A DNA stretch of 64,000 bases from Choricystis sp. odSpoLacu1 (lineage: Eukaryota > Chlorophyta > Trebouxiophyceae): positions 1-64,000 of the forward strand of contig OY253655.1 of the NCBI GenBank assembly GCA_958009055.1. Reading direction: 5' to 3'. The position numbers were made by a program, and so were the translations under genes. Positions 11,310-21,812 of the stretch are shown one piece after another (position 1 is the first letter of the stretch; each line of letters starts with the position of its first letter). The notes below the pieces were generated by a model. That model did no database searches. It saw nothing but the letters and a program-made list of their open reading frames with translations, and was not told the origin of the DNA.

Positions 11310-11875
11310 TGCGGGGGGTGGGTACACGCGTGAACGCGTGCACGAAAGCGTGAAGTGGGGGCAAGCGCCAAACGGGCGGTCGCCGGAGAAAATTAGAGGA
11401 GTGAGGGCGCCCACGGACGGCCCACAGGAAAAGCGGGGCGCTCACAGGGTGCTTTAGAAAGTTCCCTGGCGTTCTTCTCAACTGGCCCCCCCTCCCCGCG
11501 CCGACGTGGGGTGGTGCGTGTCGTGCGTGCGCCTTGCACGCCCCCTTGTGGCGCTGACTTTTACGTTTCGCGGGTTGGATTTTCATGAGCAGAAGGCGAA
11601 GAAAAAATAGGTGCGTGAAGCGAAGGAAAAAACGAGGGTGTGAAAAAACGGGGCGCACAGAGCGCGCGCAGCCTGTGGCGTCTTGTGCAGTGACACCAAG
11701 GCCAAGCACGACATCCACCATCAAGCGGGATTGGAGCGTTGCGTTGCGTGTGTGTGTTTTTGATCGCCACCCGAAAAGAAACAAAAAATCCCACCCACCC
11801 CTCACCACCACGTGTTTTTGATCGCCACCCGAAAAGAAACAAAAAATCCCACCCACCCCTCACCACCACGACCCA
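11310..11875. other. Intergenic region between tandem minus-strand genes
   Basis: This stretch lies upstream of the GH9-GT2 gene and downstream of the DEG-like gene that ends at 11876. It should hold the promoter of the former (GC-rich, with GGGCGCCC near 11405) and the 3' end of the latter. A 58-base tandem duplication sits at 11754-11869. No gene is seen. Confidence 0.5.
11754..11869. repeat. 58-bp perfect tandem duplication
   Basis: Two essentially identical 58-base units (11754-11811 and 11812-11869), each starting GTGTTTTTGATCGCCACCCG, abut one another just downstream of the stop codon at 11876. Near-identity implies a recent duplication or an assembly duplication. Confidence 0.85.
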
Positions 11876-14800
11876 CTACTCTTTGACCCAGTCTTTGAGG
11901 CCATCATCCCACGCAAACACTTGCAGGGGCGCGATGCGCGTGTTGAACGTGAGTTTGACGGCTTTGGCGCGGTCCACGGACGCCGGGCTGCGCGCGACGG
12001 CCCACCCCGTCTCACCGTTGGTCACGTTGCGCGCGGTGGCGATCAAGGCGTCCAGGCTGGTCATGTCGACCCCGTTGAGCGACAGCAGCACGGCGGTCGA
12101 CGTGGCCGACGTTTGAGACACCAGCGTCGCAAACGTCGACCCGGGCGCCGCAAACGACATCAGCACGCCCGGGCCCGCGCCCCCCGCCCCATACTTGAAG
12201 CGCCAGGCGCCCACCAGGTCGTGGAACACGCCCCCCGCAAATTTGGCGTAGCGGCGCACCCGCTCCCGGTTGGCGTCCAGGACACCGACGTCGACGTCGG
12301 TCAGCGTGTAGTTGCGGTAGACTTGCACCGGCATCGTCCCGTTGACATACGCGTCCGACGCCAGCGCAAACACGGTGTAGTCGTCCCGCAGCAGGGTGCC
12401 GTTGAACCGGTACAGAATGTCGCCGGGGAGGAGGGTGGTGAACGATGGCGACCAGGGGGCGACAGCCGTGATGACGGTGACCTGGGGCACGCCCCCCTTG
12501 TCCGAGGGTCCCACCTCGGCCACCGCGGACGCGGGCAGGGCGTAGTGGCGGGCGGCCAGGCCGGTGGCGATTTGCTGGAGGGGGAGAGGAGGGAAGGAGG
12601 TGTCGCATTTTTTTCGACCGAATGATTCCCCCTCTCCTCCCCCCCCCCACCTGTCCCCACCCACCTTGGTCGTGATGCCCAACAGATGGGCCGGCGGCGT
12701 CTTGCCGGCCACCACGTCGTCCAAGCCTTGAGCCACATAGTCCGCCAACCGCTCAAACGAGAGCGTGCCCTCTGCCGAGTTGGAGTCGTGCACCGCCACG
12801 ACGCGGCCTTGAGCATCGAACACGGGCGCAAACCTCGAGTTGCGGGCGATGGGGATGTTGGTCTGCAGGTTGGAGGTGCGCACGAGGGCGGTGCCCTCGC
12901 GCGCCGCAAACGTCGCGTCGTCGGCAGCGGCCAGCATCAACAGCTTGTCTCCGGGGGAGACGGTGGTCCCAGAGGCCAGGGGCAGGGCGACGACGCCGTC
13001 GGGGGCGTCCTTGCGGTCGACACCCAGGAAGAGGACGTAGTCGGAGTAGAGGAAGCGAGCCTAATGAGGGTGCAGCAGGTGGGGGAGGGGTGGGCGTGAA
13101 AAAACGGCGACGAAACCTTCCCTCCTCCGTCCCTCCTCCCCTCCCCTCTCTTCTCACCTTGGCCGTCGTCCCATCATAAAACGTGACGTCAAACGTGGTG
13201 GGCGAATTCGTCGTCAGCGACGCCGTCGCAATGATGACGCGGTCGTCCGTCACGTTCACAACCACCCCCGAGTGCGACGCGTCGCCGCGGGACGCGTCGT
13301 CCAGGGGGACGTCCGTCACGCGGCGCACCGCCACCACGCCCTTGCGGAAGCGGGATTTGTCGGCGGCGGACCACACGCCCGACGACGCGGCAGCGGGCTT
13401 GGAGGCGGCGAGCTCGGGGGCGGGCTTGGTGGTGGTGGTGGGTTTGGGCGGCGCGTCGGCAGCAGTGCCGTCGGTCGCGCCATCAGTGGAGGTGCCCGAC
13501 TTGGCGGCCGTGGAAGCCGCCTGCAGCAGGGCGCGGCCAGCTTTGGCGGGCTTGGCGGTGGCGGTGGTGGGGGCAGCTGCAGGCGCGGCGGTCGCCGGCG
13601 CGGCCGCATCACCACCCACCCCACTCCCCGTTGCATCCACCCACTCCAGCTTGGCGCCGTCCCATGTGAACACTTGCAGCGGGTAGCGCCCCATGTTGAA
13701 GTTAATCTCCACCACGCGGCCCGAGGGGACGGACGCGGCGGAGGCCAGGTCGCGGGCGACAGCGTAGCCGCTGCTCCCGGGGGCCACCCGGTTGACAGCT
13801 TTCACAAAGTCGTCCAAATTGGCCACTTTCTGGCCATTGATCTGGGTGATCAGCATGCGGCCATCGCCCGCCGCATAGGAATCCGACGCTTGGGCGGCGC
13901 GGGAGGAGGCGGCCGGGCGGACGGCGGTCAGCCGCGCGAGGGGGGTCCCCGGCTCAGCCTCCGTCATCAGCACGCCGGCCGACGTGCCGGCGGATGGCAG
14001 GGAGAAGCGGGCTTCGTCGGACAGGTCTTGGAAGGTGCCACCGCCGAAGAGAGCTGGTGGTGGTGGGGAGAGAGAGGAAACGTGAGTGTGTGTGCGTCTG
14101 CGTTTGCTCCCCCTTGTGCCCCTCCCTCTCTCCCCCCCCCCCCCCCCCGCCCCCTTCCCGCTCACCAAACTTCTTCACTTTCAGCGCATCCAGGTTGCGC
14201 ACCGGCACCTTGGCCAAATCCACGCGCGACCCGTTGCGGTAGACGACGACGGGGACGGTGGCCCCCACGCGCGCGCCCGCCGCGCGGTCGACCGCCATCA
14301 CATCGTCACCCACGGTCGTGCCATCCACCTTGACAATGATGTCGCCGGGTTGCAGGCCGCCCGCACCATCCACGCCAGGCAGCAGGGACGCCACCGAGAT
14401 GACTTGGGGGGTGCCGCCATCGGTGGGCTTGGGGACGGCGTCGGCGGGCAGGCGGTAGGAACGGCGCGCGACGCCCGCGGGCAGCAGCCTCAGCGTGGCG
14501 CCCAGGTCGCCGCGGGGGGGGGTGCGGCCCGCCAGCAGGGCGTCCAGGGCGGCCTTGATCTTGTCGATGGGGACGGCCTGGGAGTAGGCGCCTTCCATGC
14601 CTGAGGGTGGGAGGAGGGGAGGGTTGGTGAGCAAACCACACGCGCGTCGCTCTCTTCTCTCTCCTTTGTCCACCACCACACCCTTCCCAGTCTCACTCTC
14701 TCACCTGAATGCATGGCCACTACGCTGCCATCGCTGGCCAGCACAGGCGACCCCGCCAGCCCCGCCGCCCGCTCAAACGTGGTCAACAGGCGCCGCGCGG

Positions 14801-15527
14801 CGTGGTTGTTGCCGCCCTCGCGCGGTTCCTGGTTGGTGGAGGACCGGGGCTCCACCAGGAAGCCGTCGCGCCGGGTGGTGACGTCGCCCTGTTCAGCGAC
14901 GAGGGTGAGGGGGGCGCCCGCCGTCAGGTTGGCCACGGTGCCCAGGCGCAGCGTTTTGGTGGGGGCCGACCCGTCGCCACGGTCGGCCAGGTCGAACTCC
15001 AGGAAGGCAAAGTCGTCGGCGGGGTCGTAGTAGAGCAATTTGGCCTGGGGTGGTGGTGGAGGAGGAGGAGGGGAAAGGGGGTTGGAGGCACAGACAGAAA
15101 AAGGGGGCAACTATCCAACACCCACACCCACCCACCAACTCACCGGCACGCTGCCGCCATCCGCAAACCGCAGCGTGTACAGCGCGGGCGACGCGCGCGC
15201 CGCCGACCCAAAGTGGTCGGTGGCGACGATGCCTTTGCCGCCGGGCGTGGTCGCAACGACAAAGCCGTTGGTGTCGAGCGAGCCGCGCGGGTCGCCATCC
15301 AGGGACACAGACCGCACCGCTTCCACGTTGACCACTGCATCACGGGCGGCGCGGGCGGCGTCGGTGGACGCGGAGGGGGCGGTCAAGGGCGCTGGGGCAG
15401 TGGCCGGAGCGCCGACTGCGGCTTGAGCTTCAGGGCCATCGCCCACGTCGGCCGCGGCGGAGGCGGCCACCGCCAGCGCGGCCAGCAGCAGCAGGGCGAT
15501 GCCGCGGCGGCGGAGGAGGGGAGGCAT
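11876..15527 (-). CDS. DEG/HtrA-type protein with two degenerate protease domains and PDZ-like domains
   Basis: Six exons (15527-15144, 15044-14705, 14600-14166, 14053-13158, 13060-12665, 12574-11876) give 1,049 residues in phase. A signal peptide (MPPLLRRRGIALLLLAALAV) is followed by two tandem copies of the unit seen in the divergent neighbour: trypsin-like domain, PDZ-like domain, 'F.GGTFQDL'-type segment and a closing 'LQVF.WD' motif. In copy 1 the His and Asp positions remain ('VATDHF', 'DPADDFAFLEF') but the catalytic Ser is Ala ('GLAGSPV' against 'GSSGSPV'). In copy 2 both the His ('ATASLTT') and Ser ('NSRFAPV') positions are lost. An Ala/Thr/Pro-rich linker joins the copies. Two protease-like domains recall Deg7/Nma111, which keep one active. 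This is probably a non-catalytic chaperone or regulator. Confidence 0.82.
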
Positions 15528-16342
15528 AGAGAGGGTGTGTGTGTCGGCCTGTGGGTGGGGGGTCGTTTCGTTTTTGGTGCGCGCCTTTTGCCTGCCTTCC
15601 CTGCAGCCGCCCGCCCGCCGCCAGGCGCCCCCACTTTTGCGCTGCCTCCCACAGCAGTAGCCTGCATGCATCGTGGCCTACGTGCCCGCTTGGACAGAGG
15701 GTGCAGCGGCGTGCTTTGCCGCCTGCTCCGATTTGGGCGCCCAAAAAAACAAATGGGCGCCCGTTTCGCACGCGCACACCCACCTGCACGGTTCGCTGCC
15801 TTGGTCCCCCTGTGCGTTGTGTTGGAGTGTGAGGCGAGAGCGTGCCACACGTGCACACAGAGCCGTGTGGGAGCAGGGGTTTGGCGCTGTGTGCGGCGCG
15901 CGATAAGAGTTTCTGTGCAAAAACAAAACTGTTTGTGGGTGCGTTTGTTTTGGTCAGTCTCACTCTTTCTGTTTTGGACAGTGTGTGGAGGCAGTCGTGA
16001 CTGGTGCGTGTGTGGGGAAGGGGGGAGGGCAAGCAGAGAGGGCAGCCGCCCCGCCCGCAGTTTCAATGGGCCGGCGCGAGCGGGAAGGCAACGTCTGTGC
16101 GGAAGCCGCTGTTTTGGGGCGCCCATTCGAGCGCTGCTGCCTCTTGGGACGACCACTCGCCGGCCTGTGTCGACTGACGCTGTGGCCCTGGATGGTCGTG
16201 CGATGGGGAGAGAGGGGAGAGGAGGCGGGGGCGCCGCCGACCGAGAAAGGGAGGCCCAAGCGAAGCGCGTGCGAACCACGACCCTCACCTTCACAACCCC
16301 CGCCCACAGAAAACGCGCAAACCACACACCAAACCACACACC
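15528..16342. promoter_or_regulatory. Long divergent promoter region with GGGCGCCC palindromes
   Basis: These 815 bases separate the head-to-head DEG genes. The perfect palindrome GGGCGCCC occurs near 15735, 15755 and 16117, the first two only ~20 bases apart across an A-rich spacer. Such spacing suits a dimeric DNA-binding factor, but no known site is identified. No coding region is seen. Confidence 0.45.
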
Positions 16343-18105
16343 ATGAAGCTGGCCGCCCTGCTGGCCGTCACCCTGCTGCTGGCAGCCACCGCGTCCGCCC
16401 AGCCGGCCGACAAGTCGGACGCTGCGCCCGCTTCCACCACCAAAGCCACCACCCGGCCGGCCGGCGGTGGCAACGACGTCACCGCCGTCGCAGGCGGTGA
16501 CGACACACCCACCATCACGCCACAACGCGTCCCCCCCACCCCCGCCAAAGCGGACGCCGAGACGTCGGCCGACGCGCCCTGGTCCCCCGCCACCATTCGC
16601 GGCCTCAAGCGCACCGTCGTCTCCATCGATGAAGCCCGCCCCGTCGCCCTCACCGACGACAAGCGGGGTGCGGCCCAGGGCACAGGGTTCGTCGTGGACG
16701 CGGACGCAGGGTTGGTGGTGACCAACAGGCACATCTCGACTGTGTCGCCCGCCATTTACAGACTGCGCTTTTTTGATGGCTCGGTCGCGCCGGCGCGCGT
16801 GCTGTACTATGACGTGTCCCAAGACTTTGCCATTTTGAAGTTCAATCGGTGACTTGTTGAGAGGGGTGGTGTGGTGTGGGGGGGAGCACAAGGCGCGTGT
16901 TCGTGGCCAACCATCACCCTCACCCCCCACCCCACACCCCACACAGCTCCGACACCGCCTTCAACGTCACCGCCGTCACCCTGGGCAACTCGTCCACCGT
17001 GGCCGCGGGCGACCCCATCCTGATCATCGGCAACAACGAAGGCTACGTGTTCTCCGCGATCGAGGGGGTCGTCTCCGACGTGCGCGTCCTGTCCGACACG
17101 CCCGGCACCCGCCCCTCCATCGACATCGAGACGACGACCGACTCGGGGGGCGGGTCGTCCGGGTCGCCCGTGTGGAACGCGCAGAGTGAGCCAGGGTGTG
17201 GGGTGGGGGGGAAGGGAGAGAAAGCAAAGCGAGGCGACACGAGTGTTCATCTCCCCACCCACCCCACCCCACCCCCAGGCCAAGTCGTGGCCGTCAACTA
17301 TGCTGGCGACTCCACCTCGGCCCGCGTCGTCCCCATCAACTATGTGCTCAACATTCTGAACCAGATCAAGGCGGGCGCGATCGTCGCGCGCGGCGACGCG
17401 GGGCTGCTCGCCACCCTCATCCCCGTCGGCGACGCGGTGCGCCACTACAAGCTGCCCAAAGACGCAGCCGTCGCGGCGAGCGCCGCCCGGGGCGCTATCG
17501 GGGGCGTGCCCAAAGTCATCCTGGTGTCGGCGCTCAGCCCGCGCGCACCGGCCGCGGGCGTCGTCAAACCCGGCGACATTGTGTTTGCCGCGGACAACGC
17601 CACCCTGGCCGACGACCTGGCCGCCCTGGACCGCGCCATGGATGCTCACGCGGGCAAGACGGTGCCGATCACGCTGTACCGCAATGGAGCCAGGGTGGAG
17701 GTGGCCATGCCGACGCACGACCTGGAACAAACAAAGACAAAAAAGTTTGCGCGGTTTGCGGGGGGCACGTTTCAAGACCTGTCGGAGCGCACCCTGCTCT
17801 TCACCCCAGTCGACGGCGTCAACGGCGTCCTGCTGGCCTACACGGATGAAGGCACCACGTTTGGGACGGCAGTGCCGGCGCGTGCGGTCGTCACCGCGGT
17901 CAACGGACTACCGACGCCCACGCTCGACGCGTTTATTGCGGCCGCCGCCACCGTCAAGCACGGGGATGCGGGCACCGTGCAGTATGCGTCCTCCAAGTAC
18001 CCCACCGACCCCGGCACCACGGAAGTCACGTACGACACCCGGTTCACGCCGCTCGAGGTGTACGCGTTTGATGATGGCGCGCACGAGTGGGTGAAGGACG
18101 TGTAG
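16343..18105 (+). CDS. Secreted or organellar DEG/HtrA-type serine protease, catalytic triad intact
   Basis: Three exons (16343-16848, 16947-17185, 17279-18105) give 523 residues. A cleavable signal-like N-terminus (MKLAALLAVTLLLAATASAQ) and a Thr/Pro/Asp-rich spacer precede the trypsin-like domain: His in 'VVTNRHIST' (~131), Asp in 'YYDVSQDFAIL' (~157) and Ser in 'GGGSSGSPVWN' (~238). A PDZ-like domain ('GVVKPGDIVFAADNATL') and a second C-terminal PDZ-like segment ending 'LEVYAFDDGAHEWVKDV' follow. DEG proteases degrade or refold damaged proteins. The divergent neighbour is a duplicated paralogue without the catalytic residues, so the pair may work as protease plus inactive partner; that is inference. 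Confidence 0.88.
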
Positions 18106-18350
18106 ATTTTTTGTGTGTGTGTGCGTGTGCGTGTATTTTTCGAGGGAGGGTTTTTTGTGACAACGTTATCAAACATTCCAGCGTGTGTGTGCACGGCGAC
18201 CCAAGAGAGAGGGCGGGCGAAAGAGGCAGCCAACTTGGCGGCCTCTTTCAAAACGCCTCCCCAAAAGACGCTCCCGACACACACACCGCTGTGTTTGCTG
18301 TTCTTCCCTCTCACGCCCCCCCTCCCTCCCCTTTACCCTCCTCCCCCGCC

Positions 18351-18828
18351 ATGCGGCAGCGCACGACTGCGCTGCCGCTGGCCGCGCTGTGCCTGCTGGT
18401 GCTCGGTGAGTGTGTGTGTGCGACACACAAGAGGGCGGGGAGGGGGGCAAGGCACGCACACGTCGGAAAGCCCATGCCGCCGCAGTGCCGCGCCCCCACA
18501 CCCTGCGGTTGGCGCGTGCCACGCCCCGTGTGTGGTCACACCAGGCGGCAATGCGTTGCCTGGGAGGGAGACAGAGGGACCAGGCGACTGAGGCTTGGCT
18601 CACCCCCCACCCCCACCCACCCCTCTACACACAGTCGCCACCCTCCTCCCCACCGCCACCGCACGCCGCCTCACCACGTTTGGCGGTGCCGCCACCGCTG
18701 CGGCAGGTCGCCCCTGCCCCGGCCTGTTTGACGTGTGCCCGGGCGCCTCCAAGTGCGTCAACCCGGCGGCAGGCAATGAATGGTGCTTTTGGCTAAAACC
18801 TGAAAAACAAAACTGTGTGTGCACTTAG
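18351..18828 (+). CDS. Small secreted cysteine-rich peptide
   Basis: Two exons (18351-18405, 18635-18828) give 82 residues. The N-terminus is a strong signal peptide (MRQRTTALPLAALCLLVLVA). After an Ala/Thr-rich stretch the mature part has six cysteines spaced as C-x6-C-x6-C-x10-C-x9-C-x-C, ending 'NCVCT'. The spacing would allow three disulfides. I do not recognise a family. It could be an extracellular peptide, inhibitor or wall component. The short signal-peptide exon split by a 229-base intron is typical of secreted small proteins, which supports the model. Confidence 0.65.
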
Positions 18829-19254
18829 AGGTTTTCCGTGTGTGTGTTTGCTGTTGATTGGTTTCGTTGCGTTGTGTTTGCTGTTGGGAGAGACAGGGAG
18901 AGAGAGAGAGATTGGGGTGGGAAGAGTGTTTGCCTGTAAGAACGAGACCCCCGAGAAACTGCGTTGAAAACCAACACCACCGCCCGCTGCCACTTTAACG
19001 TTTGGACAAAAAACACAGAGGTGTAAAGAAAACGTTGTCTGCTTACAAACGAAAAGGCGGGGGAGTGGAGAAGGGAGGAGGCGGCACAAAATCGCGAAGC
19101 TTTTCTTTTTCCCTCCCACAACATCGGCCAGCGCGCGTCCACACACACGACAACACAGCGCACTGCTGAGATCAATCGCGCGTGAAGAAACGGCGAGCCA
19201 GTGGCGGAGGGAATATGAGGCACCTCTCCTGCCCCAACCCTCTCTCTCCACTCT
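18829..19254. other. Convergent intergenic region
   Basis: Stop codons of the cysteine-rich peptide and the COX5B gene face each other. The interval has a GT-rich start, a GAGAGA tract near 18900 and otherwise mixed sequence. I see no gene or structured RNA; both 3' untranslated regions probably lie here. Confidence 0.5.
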
Positions 19255-20190
19255 TCAGTGGTCCGCAATCCGCTTCAGCACAAAGTACTCCCCCCCCTCA
19301 ATCAACTGCTTCGGGGGTTCCCCCTCCTTGATGGTGCCCCACCAGATGATGGAGTCGTCCGCCGGGTCGGGCACGCCGACCACGCGCTCCGAAAAGACAG
19401 ACGTGACGGCGACGGGGGCAGTGGCCGTGCCAAAGGGCGCGTCCAGCCAGTCCTCGCGCCACATGTCGCGGCCACCGGCTTTGGCGACGAGTTCCTCGCT
19501 GTGAGTGTGGGGGGTGGCGGGAGGGGGATGAAGGGTGTGAGCTTTTTTGAGCGGGTGCCAAATCGAAAAACCGCGGTCGCGCCCCCCTCCCCTTCCACCA
19601 AAACTCACCGCTCCAGCCCGGTGGCGTGCTCGATTTCGGTGCTCAGGTCGGTCGCCCGCGGCGACGATGACGAGGTCAGCCCGCGCGCGGCGGCGGGGCG
19701 CGCGCGCCACGCGGTCGTGGCAACGGCGGCGGGGGCAGCGGCAAACGCGGACGCGAGCTGTGTGTGTTGGAGGAGGGGGGACGGCAAAGGGTCGGCATCG
19801 GGATGTGAGCGTGGCACGCATGCAAAGGGGGTGGCGAACGGCAGGCAGAGGCGCAGGGGCGGCCGCGGGCGGGGCGGGGGTGGCCCGCCAGCGACGCTCG
19901 CTACGCGGCACAGCCATGGGGCAGAGAACCGCGCCCCCCGCCCGCCTGACACACGCCACGCCACGCCTCCCACCCCCCTCACGCGACAGTGTGGTCACCG
20001 CTGCGTCGGGCGCGCGGGCCGGGGCAGGCGCCGAGGGCCGGGGCGAGGCGGGCGCGAGTCTGCCGCGCAGGGAAGGGCTTCTCTCAAACGCCCGCGGACC
20101 AAAACTCGCGCACCCCGCGCGCGCCTCTCCTCCTACCTGACGACCAGCCGGCGTCAGCAGGCCGACGAGCGAGGAGACGCGGCGCACCAT
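19255..20190 (-). CDS. COX5B: Cytochrome c oxidase subunit 5b, mitochondrial, lacking zinc-site cysteines
   Basis: Three exons (20190-20137, 19757-19609, 19498-19255) give 148 residues. An Ala/Arg/Ser-rich presequence precedes the conserved core: 'EIEHATGLEREEL', 'PVAVTSVFSERVVGVPD', 'DDSIIWW' and 'EGEPPKQLIEGGEYFVLK'. This nuclear subunit of respiratory complex IV sits on the matrix side. In animal, fungal and plant homologues the C-terminal domain binds zinc through four Cys. Here the positions read Val, Pro, Gln and Glu/Gly, so all four ligands are missing while the surrounding strand pattern is kept. The first exon encodes only 18 residues of the presequence. Confidence 0.85.
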   Translation of the reverse strand: MVRRVSSLVGLLTPAGRQVGGEARAGCASFGPRAFERSPSLRGRLAPASPRPSAPAPARAPDAAVTTLSREGGGRRGVACVRRAGGAVLCPMAVPRSERRWRATPAPPAAAPAPLPAVRHPLCMRATLTSRCRPFAVPPPPTHTARVRVCRCPRRRCHDRVARAPRRRARADLVIVAAGDRPEHRNRARHRAGAVSFGGRGGGRDRGFSIWHPLKKAHTLHPPPATPHTHSEELVAKAGGRDMWREDWLDAPFGTATAPVAVTSVFSERVVGVPDPADDSIIWWGTIKEGEPPKQLIEGGEYFVLKRIADH

Positions 20191-20496
20191 GGTGGGAGAC
20201 AGCAGGGGCGTGTGGCTTCTCGCGAGGCGCAGGCGCGAGGGAGAAAAAGGGGTGGAGTGAAGAGAGGCCGTGCGTCCTTGCGAGGGAGGTGCTCCCACTC
20301 TCACAAAAAAAAACGCGCTCTTCTCGCTCTATCCGTCACACACGCACGCCCACACGCACGCCCACCGCAAAAGCAGCGGGGCTAGAAAAAAGCCATCAAA
20401 CCCAACAAACTCAGAAGAAAAAAAGGAATTCGTGCACACTCGTGTGAAGCGCTCTCCTCGTCATCGATCAAACAAACCACCACCCTCTCTCTTTCA
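20191..20496. other. Intergenic region between tandem minus-strand genes
   Basis: Upstream region of COX5B and 3' region of the rhodanese gene. It contains A runs (20305-20315, 20414-20426) and CACACGCACGCCC repeats near 20340. No other feature is recognised. Confidence 0.4.
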
Positions 20497-21682
20497 CTAT
20501 CCATTCATAAACTTCTCCAGCATGGCGGGCCCACTCGTCACCAGGAACCACAGCGAGTCCGCCACCGCGATGACGGCGGCAATGTTGATGATGCGCTGGG
20601 GGCCGCCAAACACGCTCTTGCCGTCCTCGCGCTGCACGTCGGTCCAGCCCAAGGCTTCGGACAGACCACCGATGCCGCCATAGCTGTGATGATGGGGAGG
20701 GTGGGGAGGGTGGGGGTGAGTGTGTGTGTGAGGAAAAAAAAAAAGAAGCAAACGCCCACCCTTTCTTTCCCTCCCACACACTCACCGCAGGTCAGTCGCC
20801 CCCACCACCTCCAGGTCCGTCTTGGCCGCGGTGTCCAGGCCGCCATTGACCCAGGCCAGGTCGCCATAGCCCGCGCGCGCCAGTTGTTCGGCGGCGGCCA
20901 GGGAGCGCAGCCCCTTTTGGCAGGCGACCACGACTTTGGCGTCGCGCGGAATGGCAGCCGTCACGTCCCCCAGGAAGCTGGGGTTGGGCTTCATGTGGAG
21001 CCCCCCCAGCCACAGGCCCCCCATGCCCAGCCAGGCGCCGTGCTTGAGGAGGGAGGTGGGCGAATCAAAGCCTTCTTGAACGTAGAGGGGGACGGTGACG
21101 GCGCCCTTGACGCCGGCTTTGGACACTTCTTGGGGGGGGCGCACGTCCAGCATGGTCCAGCCATCCTGTGAGGAAAGGGTGGGGTGGTGGTGGGAGGGGT
21201 TGAGGTGTGTGTCTGTTTTCTTTGACCATCAACCTCTAAAACCTCTAAACTCTCTCTCAATCTCTCTCTCTCCCTCTCACCTTCATCAAGTCGCCCGCCA
21301 TCTTGGCGGTCACGGACTTGACGCGGCCTTCTTTGATCTGTGGGGAGTGGGGGATGATGGATGGAGGGTGAGGGTCTTTGGGGTGAAAGGATAACGCTGA
21401 CGCGTTTTCCCCGACACTCGCCAATTCGCACTGCAAAAGGGCACGTGGCCGCCCACAGTTTCCCTCCCCAATTCCACACACAGGACTGCCTACACTCTCA
21501 CTCACCTGAGCCGCCCACCGCTGCTCGTTGGCAGACGGCGCGGCGGCGGCGCGCACGGGGGCGCGTGCGACACGCACGCGGCGCGGCGCGGCGCGCGCCG
21601 CGGCGGCGCGAGGGGCGGCCGCCGCGGGGCGAGCCCGCGGGGACGTGGTCAGGGAGACCGTGGAGCGAAGCGACGTGGCCAT
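20497..21682 (-). CDS. Plastid rhodanese-like domain protein with C-terminal membrane span
   Basis: Four exons (21682-21506, 21337-21281, 21165-20786, 20683-20497) give 266 residues. A long Ala/Arg-rich transit peptide is followed by the rhodanese domain: 'MLDVRPPQEVSKAGVKGAV', then the active-site loop 'VVVACQKGLRSLAAAEQLA' with its Cys, then 'LAWVNGGLD'. The C-terminus has a hydrophobic segment ('IINIAAVIAVADSLWFLV') that fits a thylakoid or envelope anchor. Plant STR9/STR10-type sulfurtransferases have this layout. It is divergent from the CPP1-like plastid gene with only 130 bases between start codons, so the two may be co-regulated. Confidence 0.85.
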
Positions 21683-21812
21683 TGGTGTTTGTGTGTGTCG
21701 TGTGGGAGGCTACGCACGCTGAGCGAAAAGCGAGAGAGTGTGTCGGGGATTTTTGTCTATCCCATTCACTCTTGTTTTTCACCGCCTGGGCACCCCCCCG
21801 AAACCCTCCACT
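21683..21812. promoter_or_regulatory. Compact bidirectional promoter, rhodanese / CPP1-like
   Basis: Only 130 bases separate the two divergent start codons, so both promoters overlap here. It contains GTGTGTGTCG and AGCGAAAAGCGAGAG stretches but no known element. Confidence 0.5.

Noticed and set aside
14709..16346. 545-codon open frame on the plus strand
   Set aside because: It overlaps the DEG-like gene and the divergent promoter in antisense and shows no domain, start context or conserved composition.
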